NCBI RefSeq assembly: GCF_002835935.1
Contig: NZ_PJCF01000002.1
Coordinates: 62,001-126,000 of the forward strand
DNA length: 64,000 nucleotides
DNA from: Paraglaciecola sp. MB-3u-78
GTDB lineage: Bacteria > Pseudomonadota > Gammaproteobacteria > Enterobacterales > Alteromonadaceae
Direction: 5' to 3'
In this document: positions 7,843 through 16,444 of the stretch, piece by piece
How positions within the stretch are numbered: position 1 is the stretch's first letter
Layout of the letters: each line of letters begins with the position of its first letter
The notes under the pieces: generated by a model
Told to the model about the DNA's origin: nothing
Seen by the model: the letters and a program-made list of their open reading frames with translations, nothing else
Databases searched by the model: none
Program-made: the position numbers and the translations under genes

Positions 7843-9468
7843 TTATCGACTTACCTTAGTCCTTAACCATACCACCAGCCCTGCAATAACAAACAAAAAT
7901 GGCAGTAAAAACAATATCACTATGACTTGGCGTTTCTGTTTACTGGTTAAATCTAAGCGTTCAACTTTTATCTCTTTAGCGCTGACATAAGTTTTGTAGT
8001 CAAGTTCTGCTAACCAGTTAACTATGTTGAGTCCCATCTGAGCGTTGCTATATTGATTAATGTAAACGTTGCTTAAGAAATCCGCGTCGGTGAACACTAT
8101 CAGTCGGGTATCTAATGATTGATTACTTGGTGGCGCTGCATCTTTCTCTTCAATCACTACGTAAGCAAATGGCACCGGCCCGGCAGTATCGGTATTTGGA
8201 TCAAATTGAATATCTAAGGTTCTGTTGGTTTCTGCCCAACTGTTTTCGGTTGATGCCGTTGAGACTATGACCGCCTGTTTAATGCTTGCACGACGCTGGG
8301 GTAAAACACGAATTGAGCGTGGGCGCACGTAAAAGGTGTAGTCCAAACCTTCGGTTAATGCCTTATGGCGCCCATAGTTTTTAGTCGCAGGGCTGCCAAC
8401 ATCATCACCAATATGGTTGGTAACATCGACCACAATGTCAGACTGAACATCTAGTCCCCATTGATTAAGAATGGCATTTAAGCTTGGGTTTTGTTGAAGT
8501 TGATCTATGCTCAACGGCTTGTCTGGAGTGGTAACCACAGTGTGCTCGATTAAAAATAATGCATCACCTCCCTTGGTTAAATAATCACTAATAAGGGTTT
8601 CTTCACTTGGCGTTAAGGCATTTTTGGGGCCGGCAATAATCAACACATCACAATCCGCCGGAATAGACTGGGTGATACCCAACATCAGTGTTTTGCTGGT
8701 CATGTTGTTGTCGGCTAACAATTGTTTGAATTTAGATAAACCGGCGTATTCCTGGTTTGAACTCGAATACTCACCATGCCCCGTCAGAAAATAAACCTTC
8801 CTTGGGGCGCGGCTAACACTGGCTATTGCATTGGTGAGTTTATCTTCTGACAACGCACTTAGGCTAAAATCAACATCTTTACGGTTAGCGCCAGATTGAA
8901 CAATCACTTTTCGCTCATCAGCATTGATTGCATTCCCAAATTTTGCGGCATATGCAATCTGTTCAATAGGGTCGATAATTTCGGTTTTGATGACACCAGC
9001 GGACACTCGTTCATATTCTTTGAATAAATCTAGTAGGTACTTAGGTGGCATGCCTTCATGAAAGGCCGTTAACTGCAGCTCATTGGTCAAAGTGCTGACA
9101 TACTCGATGGTATGGTTAGATAAGGTATGTTGTTTATCTTGGGTGACATCCCATCTGACGTTTGAGTGACTGGCCAAATAATGACTTATCCCAATAAACG
9201 CAATGCTAGCTGTGAAGATGCAAAAAACGATGACCAACTTCTTCCATCGTTTGAAGCTAAAAAGTGTTACCCATCCAGTCGATGCATCTTGTCCAACACT
9301 CTGCTTGATAATCAAACTCAGCAGCACCAAAAATGCAATGCCCCCAATTGCAGCAAGTGCACTTGCCAAATAACTAAATTGTTGTTCGATATAAAAAAGC
9401 GATAATCCAAGGATGAGGCTTAAGATTGATAAACCGCAAAACACAGGTAAAAGGCTACGATGATTCAT
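7843..9468 (-). CDS. GldG-like ABC-system substrate-binding/auxiliary protein
   Basis: A 541-residue protein with N-terminal hydrophobic helices (about residues 7-60 and 75-95), a large periplasmic region related to GldG/DUF4350 proteins (KVYFLTGHGEYSSSNQEY; later DALFLIEHT) and a C-terminal membrane helix at about 515-537. It lies directly next to an ABC-2 permease and an ABC ATPase in the same direction, the layout of the GldA-GldF-GldG type transporters. In Bacteroidetes these serve gliding. In gammaproteobacteria the homologous sets have no settled function, and gliding should not be assumed. It follows the permease stop with no gap. Confidence 0.8.
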   Translation of the reverse strand: MNHRSLLPVFCGLSILSLILGLSLFYIEQQFSYLASALAAIGGIAFLVLLSLIIKQSVGQDASTGWVTLFSFKRWKKLVIVFCIFTASIAFIGISHYLASHSNVRWDVTQDKQHTLSNHTIEYVSTLTNELQLTAFHEGMPPKYLLDLFKEYERVSAGVIKTEIIDPIEQIAYAAKFGNAINADERKVIVQSGANRKDVDFSLSALSEDKLTNAIASVSRAPRKVYFLTGHGEYSSSNQEYAGLSKFKQLLADNNMTSKTLMLGITQSIPADCDVLIIAGPKNALTPSEETLISDYLTKGGDALFLIEHTVVTTPDKPLSIDQLQQNPSLNAILNQWGLDVQSDIVVDVTNHIGDDVGSPATKNYGRHKALTEGLDYTFYVRPRSIRVLPQRRASIKQAVIVSTASTENSWAETNRTLDIQFDPNTDTAGPVPFAYVVIEEKDAAPPSNQSLDTRLIVFTDADFLSNVYINQYSNAQMGLNIVNWLAELDYKTYVSAKEIKVERLDLTSKQKRQVIVILFLLPFLFVIAGLVVWLRTKVSR

Positions 9469-10179
9469 TTAGTGCCACAACCTATTGTCGATACTCAGCC
9501 GTGTTAAGACTAAACACAGTAAAATACCGGCTAAATAATAAACCACATCACTAGGGGTAATGATGCCTATTGCGAAGTTTTCTAAGTGGGTATGTGTACT
9601 AAGCTGAATCAGAAAATGCTCAGCAGAGCCACTCACATATTGAGTAAAACTGGTGGCAAAGTAGAGTGAAAATAAAATCAAATAGGACACCATAGCGGCA
9701 ATGATTTGGTTCGATGTCCAAGATGAAGCCAGTAAACCAACGGCAATAAAAAAGGCACCTTCTAACCAAATCCCTAGATATCCCGTTAACATACTGGATG
9801 GGTCGGGATCACCAAAATATTCAACGATTAAGTAGTAAGTACCCGTCAGGCCAATTAACAAGGTGAAGAAAATAAGCATACTAAAATATTTACCTAACAC
9901 AATCATGGTAAGGGTTAAAGGAGCCGTGAGTAAAAATTCCATGGTGCCATTTGATTTTTCTTCAGAAAATAATCTCATGGTTAATAGCGGGATAAAAAAC
10001 ACCAACATAAACTCCATCAGTTGAAAAACATCCCGCAGGGATACTTCACGGTTTTGATCGATGATCAGAAAAAAGAAGATGTTAAACAAAGACAGCATCA
10101 CAATTAAAATAATGTAGGCAATCGGCGAGCTAAAAAAGCTGTGTAATTCCTTTTTTGTTAAAGCAAAAATTTTATCCAT
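9469..10179 (-). CDS. ABC-2 type transport system permease (GldF-like)
   Basis: A 236-residue inner-membrane protein with about six hydrophobic helices and the motif LRLFSEEKSNGTMEFLLTAP typical of ABC-2 permeases after the second helix. Its first 8 bases overlap the end of the ATPase gene, and its stop abuts the GldG-like gene, so the three form one operon read leftwards. It should form the membrane channel of the exporter; the substrate is unknown. Confidence 0.88.
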   Translation of the reverse strand: MDKIFALTKKELHSFFSSPIAYIILIVMLSLFNIFFFLIIDQNREVSLRDVFQLMEFMLVFFIPLLTMRLFSEEKSNGTMEFLLTAPLTLTMIVLGKYFSMLIFFTLLIGLTGTYYLIVEYFGDPDPSSMLTGYLGIWLEGAFFIAVGLLASSWTSNQIIAAMVSYLILFSLYFATSFTQYVSGSAEHFLIQLSTHTHLENFAIGIITPSDVVYYLAGILLCLVLTRLSIDNRLWH

Positions 10180-10957
10180 GAGACACCTGATGTGTTGTTT
10201 CTGGTGTTTGTGGAGTATTTTCTGATGTCTGGGGTTGATGATGGTTGATGAAAACCTGTTCTAACGATAAAGGCTGTGATTGACTTGGATCTGTCCCTTT
10301 TAATAAGTCATCTAAAGGGGCATCAAGCACTATTCGCCCCGACTTAATCATTAATACCCGTTGAGCGACTTGCTCAATTTCAGTTAAAGTATGGGTGCTT
10401 AACAGAACCGTTCTCTGGTCTTGTTGATGCTTGATCAAGGCCAATACTTGTTGAATTTGCATGGGGTCAAGACCGCTAGTGGGTTCATCTAAAATGAGCA
10501 ACTTAGGTTCGTGAATAATAGCTTGGGCGATGCCAACACGTTGCTTATACCCTTTAGATAAAGTGGCAATGGTTTTTAGTTTAACCTGCTCCAAGTCACA
10601 TTCTTGCAATACTTTAGCAAGCTGAAATTTGCGTTTATGCTTGGGTACCCCTTTTATTTCGGCCGCAAACTTTAGGTAATACTGCACTGTCATATCGCCA
10701 TACAGCGGTGGTTTCTCTGGTAAATAGCCGATTTTTTGCCGAATGGTCAATGAATGTTTATTCATATCATCACCATCAATGGTGACCGTGCCAGATGACG
10801 GGGTAATAAATGAGGTCAAAATACGCATCAAGGTGGTTTTCCCAGCGCCATTTTTTCCTAAAAGGCCGACAATATCCCCTTTATTCATTTCAAAGGAAAC
10901 CTTGTCTAATGCTTGAAATGAACCGAAATTTTTACTGATGTGTTTAACAATCAACAA
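10172..10957 (-). CDS. ABC transporter ATP-binding protein (GldA-like)
   Basis: An ATPase that drives the ABC-2 permease. Walker A is GLLGKNGAGKTTL, the signature is LSKGYKQRVGIAQA, and Walker B with its glutamate is LLILDEPTSGLDP. A switch histidine follows in LLSTHTLTE. I start it at TTG 10957 because a GGAAGGG lies nine bases before it; in-frame codons extend to TTG 10975. This gives 261 residues. The C-terminal tail is rich in Q, T and P and overlaps the permease start. It is the first gene of a three-gene operon. Confidence 0.9.
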   Translation of the reverse strand: MLIVKHISKNFGSFQALDKVSFEMNKGDIVGLLGKNGAGKTTLMRILTSFITPSSGTVTIDGDDMNKHSLTIRQKIGYLPEKPPLYGDMTVQYYLKFAAEIKGVPKHKRKFQLAKVLQECDLEQVKLKTIATLSKGYKQRVGIAQAIIHEPKLLILDEPTSGLDPMQIQQVLALIKHQQDQRTVLLSTHTLTEIEQVAQRVLMIKSGRIVLDAPLDDLLKGTDPSQSQPLSLEQVFINHHQPQTSENTPQTPETTHQVSHG

Positions 10958-11193
10958 TGAAAGTGCCCTTCCCAAATGAATACTAGATTAACCTATTACC
11001 TTCCCATTATTACCCTTTTGCTACCCGGGTTCGCAGCCGATGTAGATTCTGCTGCTTAAGCACTTTAATTGCAAAGGGCTTATAGAAAAAGTTAACTCTC
11101 AGACAAAGGTTAGGTTAGTTAACTTTTCTTTGCGTGAATTGGGTATGATGTTTAAAACAATCTTAAAGTTTCAAACATGTTGTGGCCTAGCTA

Positions 11194-13455
11194 ATGAAAA
11201 GTCGTTTATTTGTGTTGTTAGCTTTCCTAATTATAGGGTGTTGGAGCAGCGCAATAGCATCATCCAATCAATATATTGGCTCAGATAGTTGTCAAAGCTG
11301 TCATCAAACTGAACACCAGCAATGGCAGACTTCAGATCATCACAAAGCTATGCAAGCACCCAACACCAAAACAGTCTTGGGTGACTTTTCTAATAAAACC
11401 GTTGAATTCCACAATATCAAAAGCCGGTTTTTTACTAAAGATAATCAATACTTTATTGAAACACTGAATAAACAAGGACAAGTACAAACCTTCCCCGTTA
11501 TCCACACGTTCGGTTTTGATCCCCTACAACAATATATTTTGGACACAGGCAACGGGCATATGCAGGCATTTAATATTTCATGGGATACTCGACCAGAAAC
11601 CAAAGGAGGACAACGTTGGTTTCATCTGCAACCCAACGAGCCTATTACCAGCGAACATCCTTTTTTTTGGCAACGTCACTTTCAAAACTGGAATAGCCGT
11701 TGTGCGGAGTGTCACACCACAGGTTATGAAAAAAATTATCAGGTAGAAACAAACAGTTATGCCACGCAATTTGCTGAAGCGACAGTAGGTTGTGAGAGTT
11801 GCCATGGTCCGGCTGCATTGCATTACACTCAGGCTAGAAGTGATAAATTTGATAACAACAAAGGGTTTACACAGTCACTTGCAAAACCACCAGTGTGGGG
11901 TTTTGCCCCAAAAGATCCCATCGCTAATTTAGTCAGTGATGGAAATAACCAATATATGCAACAATGCGCCGACTGCCATTCACGGCGCTTTCCTATTGCT
12001 GATAAAACCCAGAATGTCAGCAAACGTCCAGCTGACTATCACGATGTGAATACACTGAGACTAATGTCATCTGATTTGTATTTTGATGATGGCCAAATCA
12101 AAGATGAAGTATTTGTGATGGGCTCATTTTTACAAAGTAAAATGGCTAAAGCAGGTGTAACCTGCTCCAACTGCCACAATCCCCATACGGGTAGGTTAAA
12201 GTTTTCAGGCAACCAAACTTGTACTCAGTGTCATAGTGCTGCTAGTTACGACTTGCCAGAGCACCATCAGCATAAAGTGGATACCTCAGGTGCACAATGT
12301 GTTAATTGTCACATGCCAGCACGCACCTACATGCAAGTAGATGACAGGCGTGACCATAGTTTTGTGATACCCAATGCTGAAGTATCTGCTGCTATCGACT
12401 CACCCAATGCCTGTCTAAACTGCCATCAAACAGAAGGTTTAGCATGGGTAACAACGCAGCTTGCAAGGTGGCGTAGTAGCAAAGCAAAGTCTAGCCTGCT
12501 ACATGCACCAACTGACCATTGGTCAAACATACATTTATTACCTGACGCCGAACAGCTGTCCTTTGCCAAACAAAAATGGCAAGAAACCTCCCCAATAGTT
12601 GCTGCAAAATTACTAGAGATCATCAATCGCCAACCTAGCCAAGCTTCAGTCTCATTGGCCATTGAGCAACTTAACTCAGAACAGCCTTTAATAAGGCGCG
12701 CTGCAATCGACGTGTTACGCAATTTGCCCCCTAATCAGGGTTACCAGTATTTATATCCTATGTTAAAAGATCCGCTGAAATCAGTGCGTTTTCATGCCAC
12801 GTCATTACTAGCCTCTTGGTTATCACAAATGCCCGATACCTTGTTACCAGAGTTAGCCTTTGCCTTAAACGAATACAAAACCTCCTTATTACTCACTGCA
12901 GACTTTCCTACCTCGCAACTCAGTCTTGCTCAGTTAGCCTTAGCAACGGGCGACGCCAGCTCTGCCCAAAAACATTTTGAACAGGCGCTAATTATCGCTC
13001 CTAACTTACCTGTGGCCATGTTGTCGTTTGCCGATTTTTGGCGACAAACCAATAACCAAACAAAAGAACTCGCACTATTAGAAAAAGCCAGGGTTTTACA
13101 TCCTGATTTTGCCGACGTATTACATCAATATGGTTTGTATTGGGTACGTAACAAAGAATATTACAAAGCCGCAGAATGGTTGGTCAAAGCCACTGAACTG
13201 GCAGACTCTCAGCCATATTATGCCTATGTCGCGGCGACTGCTTTAGACTCCATCAAACGAACAAGCCAAGCAATTGACTTGTTATCAGCTGCCAATCAAC
13301 GTTGGCCCCAACAAACAGACTTACTGTATTCCCTTGCAATTTATGCTGATAAAACAAAAGATAAGGCAGCAATTAAAATCTCATTAGCCAAATTACAAGT
13401 GTTAATACCCAATAATCCTCAAGTTCAACAATGGTTGCAAAAATATGGTCAATAG
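11194..13455 (+). CDS. multihaem cytochrome c with TPR domain
   Basis: A 753-residue secreted electron carrier or oxidoreductase. A signal peptide (residues 1-22, ending SSAIAS) is followed by a haem domain with eight CXXCH sites: CQSCH, CAECH, CESCH, CADCH, CSNCH, CTQCH, CVNCH and CLNCH, spread over about residues 34-410. The second half has HEAT-like and tetratricopeptide repeats (about 460-750). Proteins of this architecture are known from many marine proteobacteria, but their substrate is not settled; the haem part recalls the NrfA/hydroxylamine-oxidoreductase-related cytochromes. It overlaps the alcohol dehydrogenase gene by 11 bases, so the two are likely cotranscribed. The ribosome site is weak. 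Confidence 0.85.
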   Translation: MKSRLFVLLAFLIIGCWSSAIASSNQYIGSDSCQSCHQTEHQQWQTSDHHKAMQAPNTKTVLGDFSNKTVEFHNIKSRFFTKDNQYFIETLNKQGQVQTFPVIHTFGFDPLQQYILDTGNGHMQAFNISWDTRPETKGGQRWFHLQPNEPITSEHPFFWQRHFQNWNSRCAECHTTGYEKNYQVETNSYATQFAEATVGCESCHGPAALHYTQARSDKFDNNKGFTQSLAKPPVWGFAPKDPIANLVSDGNNQYMQQCADCHSRRFPIADKTQNVSKRPADYHDVNTLRLMSSDLYFDDGQIKDEVFVMGSFLQSKMAKAGVTCSNCHNPHTGRLKFSGNQTCTQCHSAASYDLPEHHQHKVDTSGAQCVNCHMPARTYMQVDDRRDHSFVIPNAEVSAAIDSPNACLNCHQTEGLAWVTTQLARWRSSKAKSSLLHAPTDHWSNIHLLPDAEQLSFAKQKWQETSPIVAAKLLEIINRQPSQASVSLAIEQLNSEQPLIRRAAIDVLRNLPPNQGYQYLYPMLKDPLKSVRFHATSLLASWLSQMPDTLLPELAFALNEYKTSLLLTADFPTSQLSLAQLALATGDASSAQKHFEQALIIAPNLPVAMLSFADFWRQTNNQTKELALLEKARVLHPDFADVLHQYGLYWVRNKEYYKAAEWLVKATELADSQPYYAYVAATALDSIKRTSQAIDLLSAANQRWPQQTDLLYSLAIYADKTKDKAAIKISLAKLQVLIPNNPQVQQWLQKYGQ

Positions 13456-14614
13456 CATCGTTCTTCCCAAAATCATGCAAATAGGCGCAGACGCTCTGAA
13501 CTTGTTGCCCGATACGCTAGTCAGTTTAGGCTGTTGTTTTCCTTGTATTATTACCGATAAGACCATGGTTGAACTTGGATACATGGCCAAAGTCGAGGCA
13601 CTATTAAGGCAACAAAACATACAGTTTGGCTTATTTGCCGAAACGATGCCCGAACCCAATGACACTTCGATACTCGCAGCTGTCGAGATGGTCCAAACAA
13701 ACCACTATGATTGCCTCATTGCTTTGGGCGGAGGCAGTGCTATTGATAGTGCCAAAGCGATTGCCTTATTGGCATCTCATGGTGGCAAGATGCGTGACTA
13801 CAAAGTCCCCTATCAAGTAAACGAAATCAGTTTACCTGTAGTGGCTATTCCCACTACGGCTGGCACAGGATCTGAAGCCACTAGAGTCACAGTTATTTCT
13901 GATTCGGCCACTGATGAAAAAATGTTATGTATGGGTTCGGGTTTAATTCCTGCTGCCGCTATTATCGACTATCAATTGACTTTGAGTTTGCCCAGCAGAA
14001 TTGCCGCGGATACAGGGATTGACGCACTCACCCATGCAATTGAAGCCTATGTGAGCCGTAAAGCTAATCTGTTTAGCGATCAACAAGCTATTGCTGCGAT
14101 GAAACTGATTGCGCCCAATCTGATTAAGGTGTGTCAGGAACCTGATAATCTTGCAGCTAAAGAGGCCATGATGTTAGGCGCGACGTTAGCGGGCATTGCT
14201 TTTTCGAATGCATCAGTCGGCTTAGTTCACGGCATGAGCCGACCTATAGGCGTACATTTTCACGTACCTCATGGCATGAGTAATGCGATGTTATTACCCA
14301 CTATTACTGAATACTCTTTGCCCGGAGCCCCCCTTAAATATGCCGAATGTGCTATGCATATGGGGCTGATTAATAACATTGAAGATGAAGCTTTGGCTCA
14401 TCAAAGTCTGATCAATGAGCTTAAACAGATAAACCAAATATTGGCAGTGCCCACGCTGGCTCAGTTTGGCGTTGAAAAAGCCCAATATGACAGTTTACTG
14501 ACCAATATGGCTGAGCAAGCCCTAGCCTCAGGCTCACCCAGTAACAATCCTAAAACCCCTGCTTTGAACGATATCATCGAGCTTTATAGAAAAGTATGGG
14601 TTAACTCACCATAG
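13445..14614 (+). CDS. iron-containing alcohol dehydrogenase
   Basis: A group III, NAD(P)-dependent alcohol dehydrogenase of 389 residues. The nucleotide-binding motif is ALGGGSAIDSAKA, followed by PTTAGTGSEAT. The metal ligands lie in DTGIDALTHAIEAY, GLVHGMSRPIG and HVPHGMSNA, as in the family. Its start at ATG 13445 lies inside the end of the cytochrome gene. The substrate cannot be told from sequence. The overlap suggests a shared role with the cytochrome, such as oxidation of a small alcohol or aldehyde, but that is inference. Confidence 0.88.
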   Translation: MVNSIVLPKIMQIGADALNLLPDTLVSLGCCFPCIITDKTMVELGYMAKVEALLRQQNIQFGLFAETMPEPNDTSILAAVEMVQTNHYDCLIALGGGSAIDSAKAIALLASHGGKMRDYKVPYQVNEISLPVVAIPTTAGTGSEATRVTVISDSATDEKMLCMGSGLIPAAAIIDYQLTLSLPSRIAADTGIDALTHAIEAYVSRKANLFSDQQAIAAMKLIAPNLIKVCQEPDNLAAKEAMMLGATLAGIAFSNASVGLVHGMSRPIGVHFHVPHGMSNAMLLPTITEYSLPGAPLKYAECAMHMGLINNIEDEALAHQSLINELKQINQILAVPTLAQFGVEKAQYDSLLTNMAEQALASGSPSNNPKTPALNDIIELYRKVWVNSP

Positions 14615-14733
14615 TCGAGACGGTTTGACTTTTTCTTCACAAAACAACCTCTAATGCTATTTACTGTAATCTGTCCCTAAAACGGATAGGCTGATAACAT
14701 TATATTAACAATAATAATAATTTTGGACTTTCG

Positions 14734-16305
14734 ATGAATTTAGCAAATCTCGACATCGCGATTTTTGTGGTTTACGTAATAGGGCTTTTGGCCCTTGCCT
14801 TATATATCTCTAGAGCAGAAAAGAATCATGAAAGAGATACCAAGGATTACTTTTTAGCCAGTAAATCCCTGCCATGGTGGGCCATAGGCGCATCACTTAT
14901 TGCTGCAAATATATCAGCTGAGCAAATCATTGGAATGTCAGGCTCAGGTTACATATTAGGGTTAGGTATTGCGTCATACGAATGGATGGCGGCGATTACG
15001 TTGATCATAGTGGGGAAATACTTTTTGCCAATTTTCCTCAAAAATGAAATTTATACGATGCCCCAGTATTTGCAGCAACGCTTTGATGGCAGAGTTAAAA
15101 CCATCATGGCGGTGTTCTGGTTAGCAGTGTATGTATTTGTTAATTTGACCGCGGTGTTATGGTTAGGGGGTTTAGCCATTACCACTATTACCGGGGTTGA
15201 CTTAGCTTACGGCATGATTTTTCTTGGGTTGTTTTCTATTGCTTATTCATCATACGGCGGCTTAAAAGCCGTTGCCTACACCGATATAATCCAAGTGGTG
15301 TTGTTAGTTTTTGGTGGCCTAGTCCTGACGTATATTAGTTTAGATTTAGTCTCAGATGGCAAGGGTGTGTTAGCAGGGTTCTCAATATTGACAGAACAGG
15401 CCCCCGAAAAGTTTGACATGATATTTGCTGCTGATAGCCCGCACTATATTAGTCTACCGGGTTTGTCAGTGTTGATTGGTGGCATGTGGGTAATGAACAT
15501 TTCTTACTGGGGTTTTAACCAATACATTATTCAGCGCGCACTAGCCGCGAAAGACTTAGCCGAAGCACAAAAAGGCATCGCTTTTGCAGCCTATTTGAAA
15601 ATTTTAGTGCCATTCTTTGTGGTGGTTCCAGGTATAGCAGCGTCTGTACTGTTTACTGATTTAGACCGTGCGGACCAAGCCTATCCAAGTTTAATGAACC
15701 TGATGCCAGTGGGATTAAAAGGGTTAGTGTTTGCCGCATTGTTTGCCGCGATAGTCTCTTCATTAGCCTCTATGTGTAACAGCATATCGACTATCTTTAC
15801 TATGGATATTTACTCCCATTTCAAAAAGGATAAAAGCCAAAGTCACTATGTGAAAGTAGGTCGTATTATGAGTATTTTAGCGCTCATTATTGCGATGATA
15901 TGTGCCAAACCATTACTCGGACAATTTGAACAAGCGTTTCAGTACATACAAGAGTTCACTGGTTTCTTTACCCCTGGCATAGTGGTTATTTTCTTACTGG
16001 GCATGTTTTGGAAAACCATGAATTCAGTGGGTGCTATTACTGCAGCGGTAGGCTCAGCAGCGTTATCTATCTTGTTTAAAATCACCTTACCCGCTTTACC
16101 CTTTATGGACAGAGTGGGCATAGTATTTTTAGCCTGCATAGCACTGGCAGTATTAGCCTCTTTTGCAACCCGTAAAAACTATGTAGCTGGAGGCACAGGC
16201 GTCGTTTCGCTCGATAAAGTGAATTTTGATACAACCGGCTCGTTTAATATCCTTGGTATAGGAATAGTCGTTATCTTAACGGCGCTATATGCCACTTGGT
16301 GGTAA
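14734..16305 (+). CDS. sodium/solute symporter, SSS family, probably sugar
   Basis: A 523-residue inner-membrane symporter with about 14 hydrophobic helices. It belongs to the SGLT-like branch of the sodium:solute symporter family (WWAIGASLIAANISAEQIIG near the N-terminus; FAALFAAIVSSLASMCNSIS near the middle). It sits 139 bases before a secreted beta-galactosidase in the same direction, so uptake of galactose or a related sugar freed by that enzyme is the likely role. The gap before it (14615-14733) is AT-rich and probably holds a promoter, but I could not fix a convincing pair of hexamers. A weak GGA lies nine bases before ATG. Confidence 0.88.
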   Translation: MNLANLDIAIFVVYVIGLLALALYISRAEKNHERDTKDYFLASKSLPWWAIGASLIAANISAEQIIGMSGSGYILGLGIASYEWMAAITLIIVGKYFLPIFLKNEIYTMPQYLQQRFDGRVKTIMAVFWLAVYVFVNLTAVLWLGGLAITTITGVDLAYGMIFLGLFSIAYSSYGGLKAVAYTDIIQVVLLVFGGLVLTYISLDLVSDGKGVLAGFSILTEQAPEKFDMIFAADSPHYISLPGLSVLIGGMWVMNISYWGFNQYIIQRALAAKDLAEAQKGIAFAAYLKILVPFFVVVPGIAASVLFTDLDRADQAYPSLMNLMPVGLKGLVFAALFAAIVSSLASMCNSISTIFTMDIYSHFKKDKSQSHYVKVGRIMSILALIIAMICAKPLLGQFEQAFQYIQEFTGFFTPGIVVIFLLGMFWKTMNSVGAITAAVGSAALSILFKITLPALPFMDRVGIVFLACIALAVLASFATRKNYVAGGTGVVSLDKVNFDTTGSFNILGIGIVVILTALYATWW

Positions 16306-16444
16306 ACGTAATCAAACATTAACGTTAAAAAATCTAAGCTTGCCAGTGTTTTACCCATGCATATAATTTGGTAGAACACTGCGCTTTGTCCCCTTTCATT
16401 CACTTAACGTCCTAGTCATAAATGGGTAATAAATAGGTAATAAA

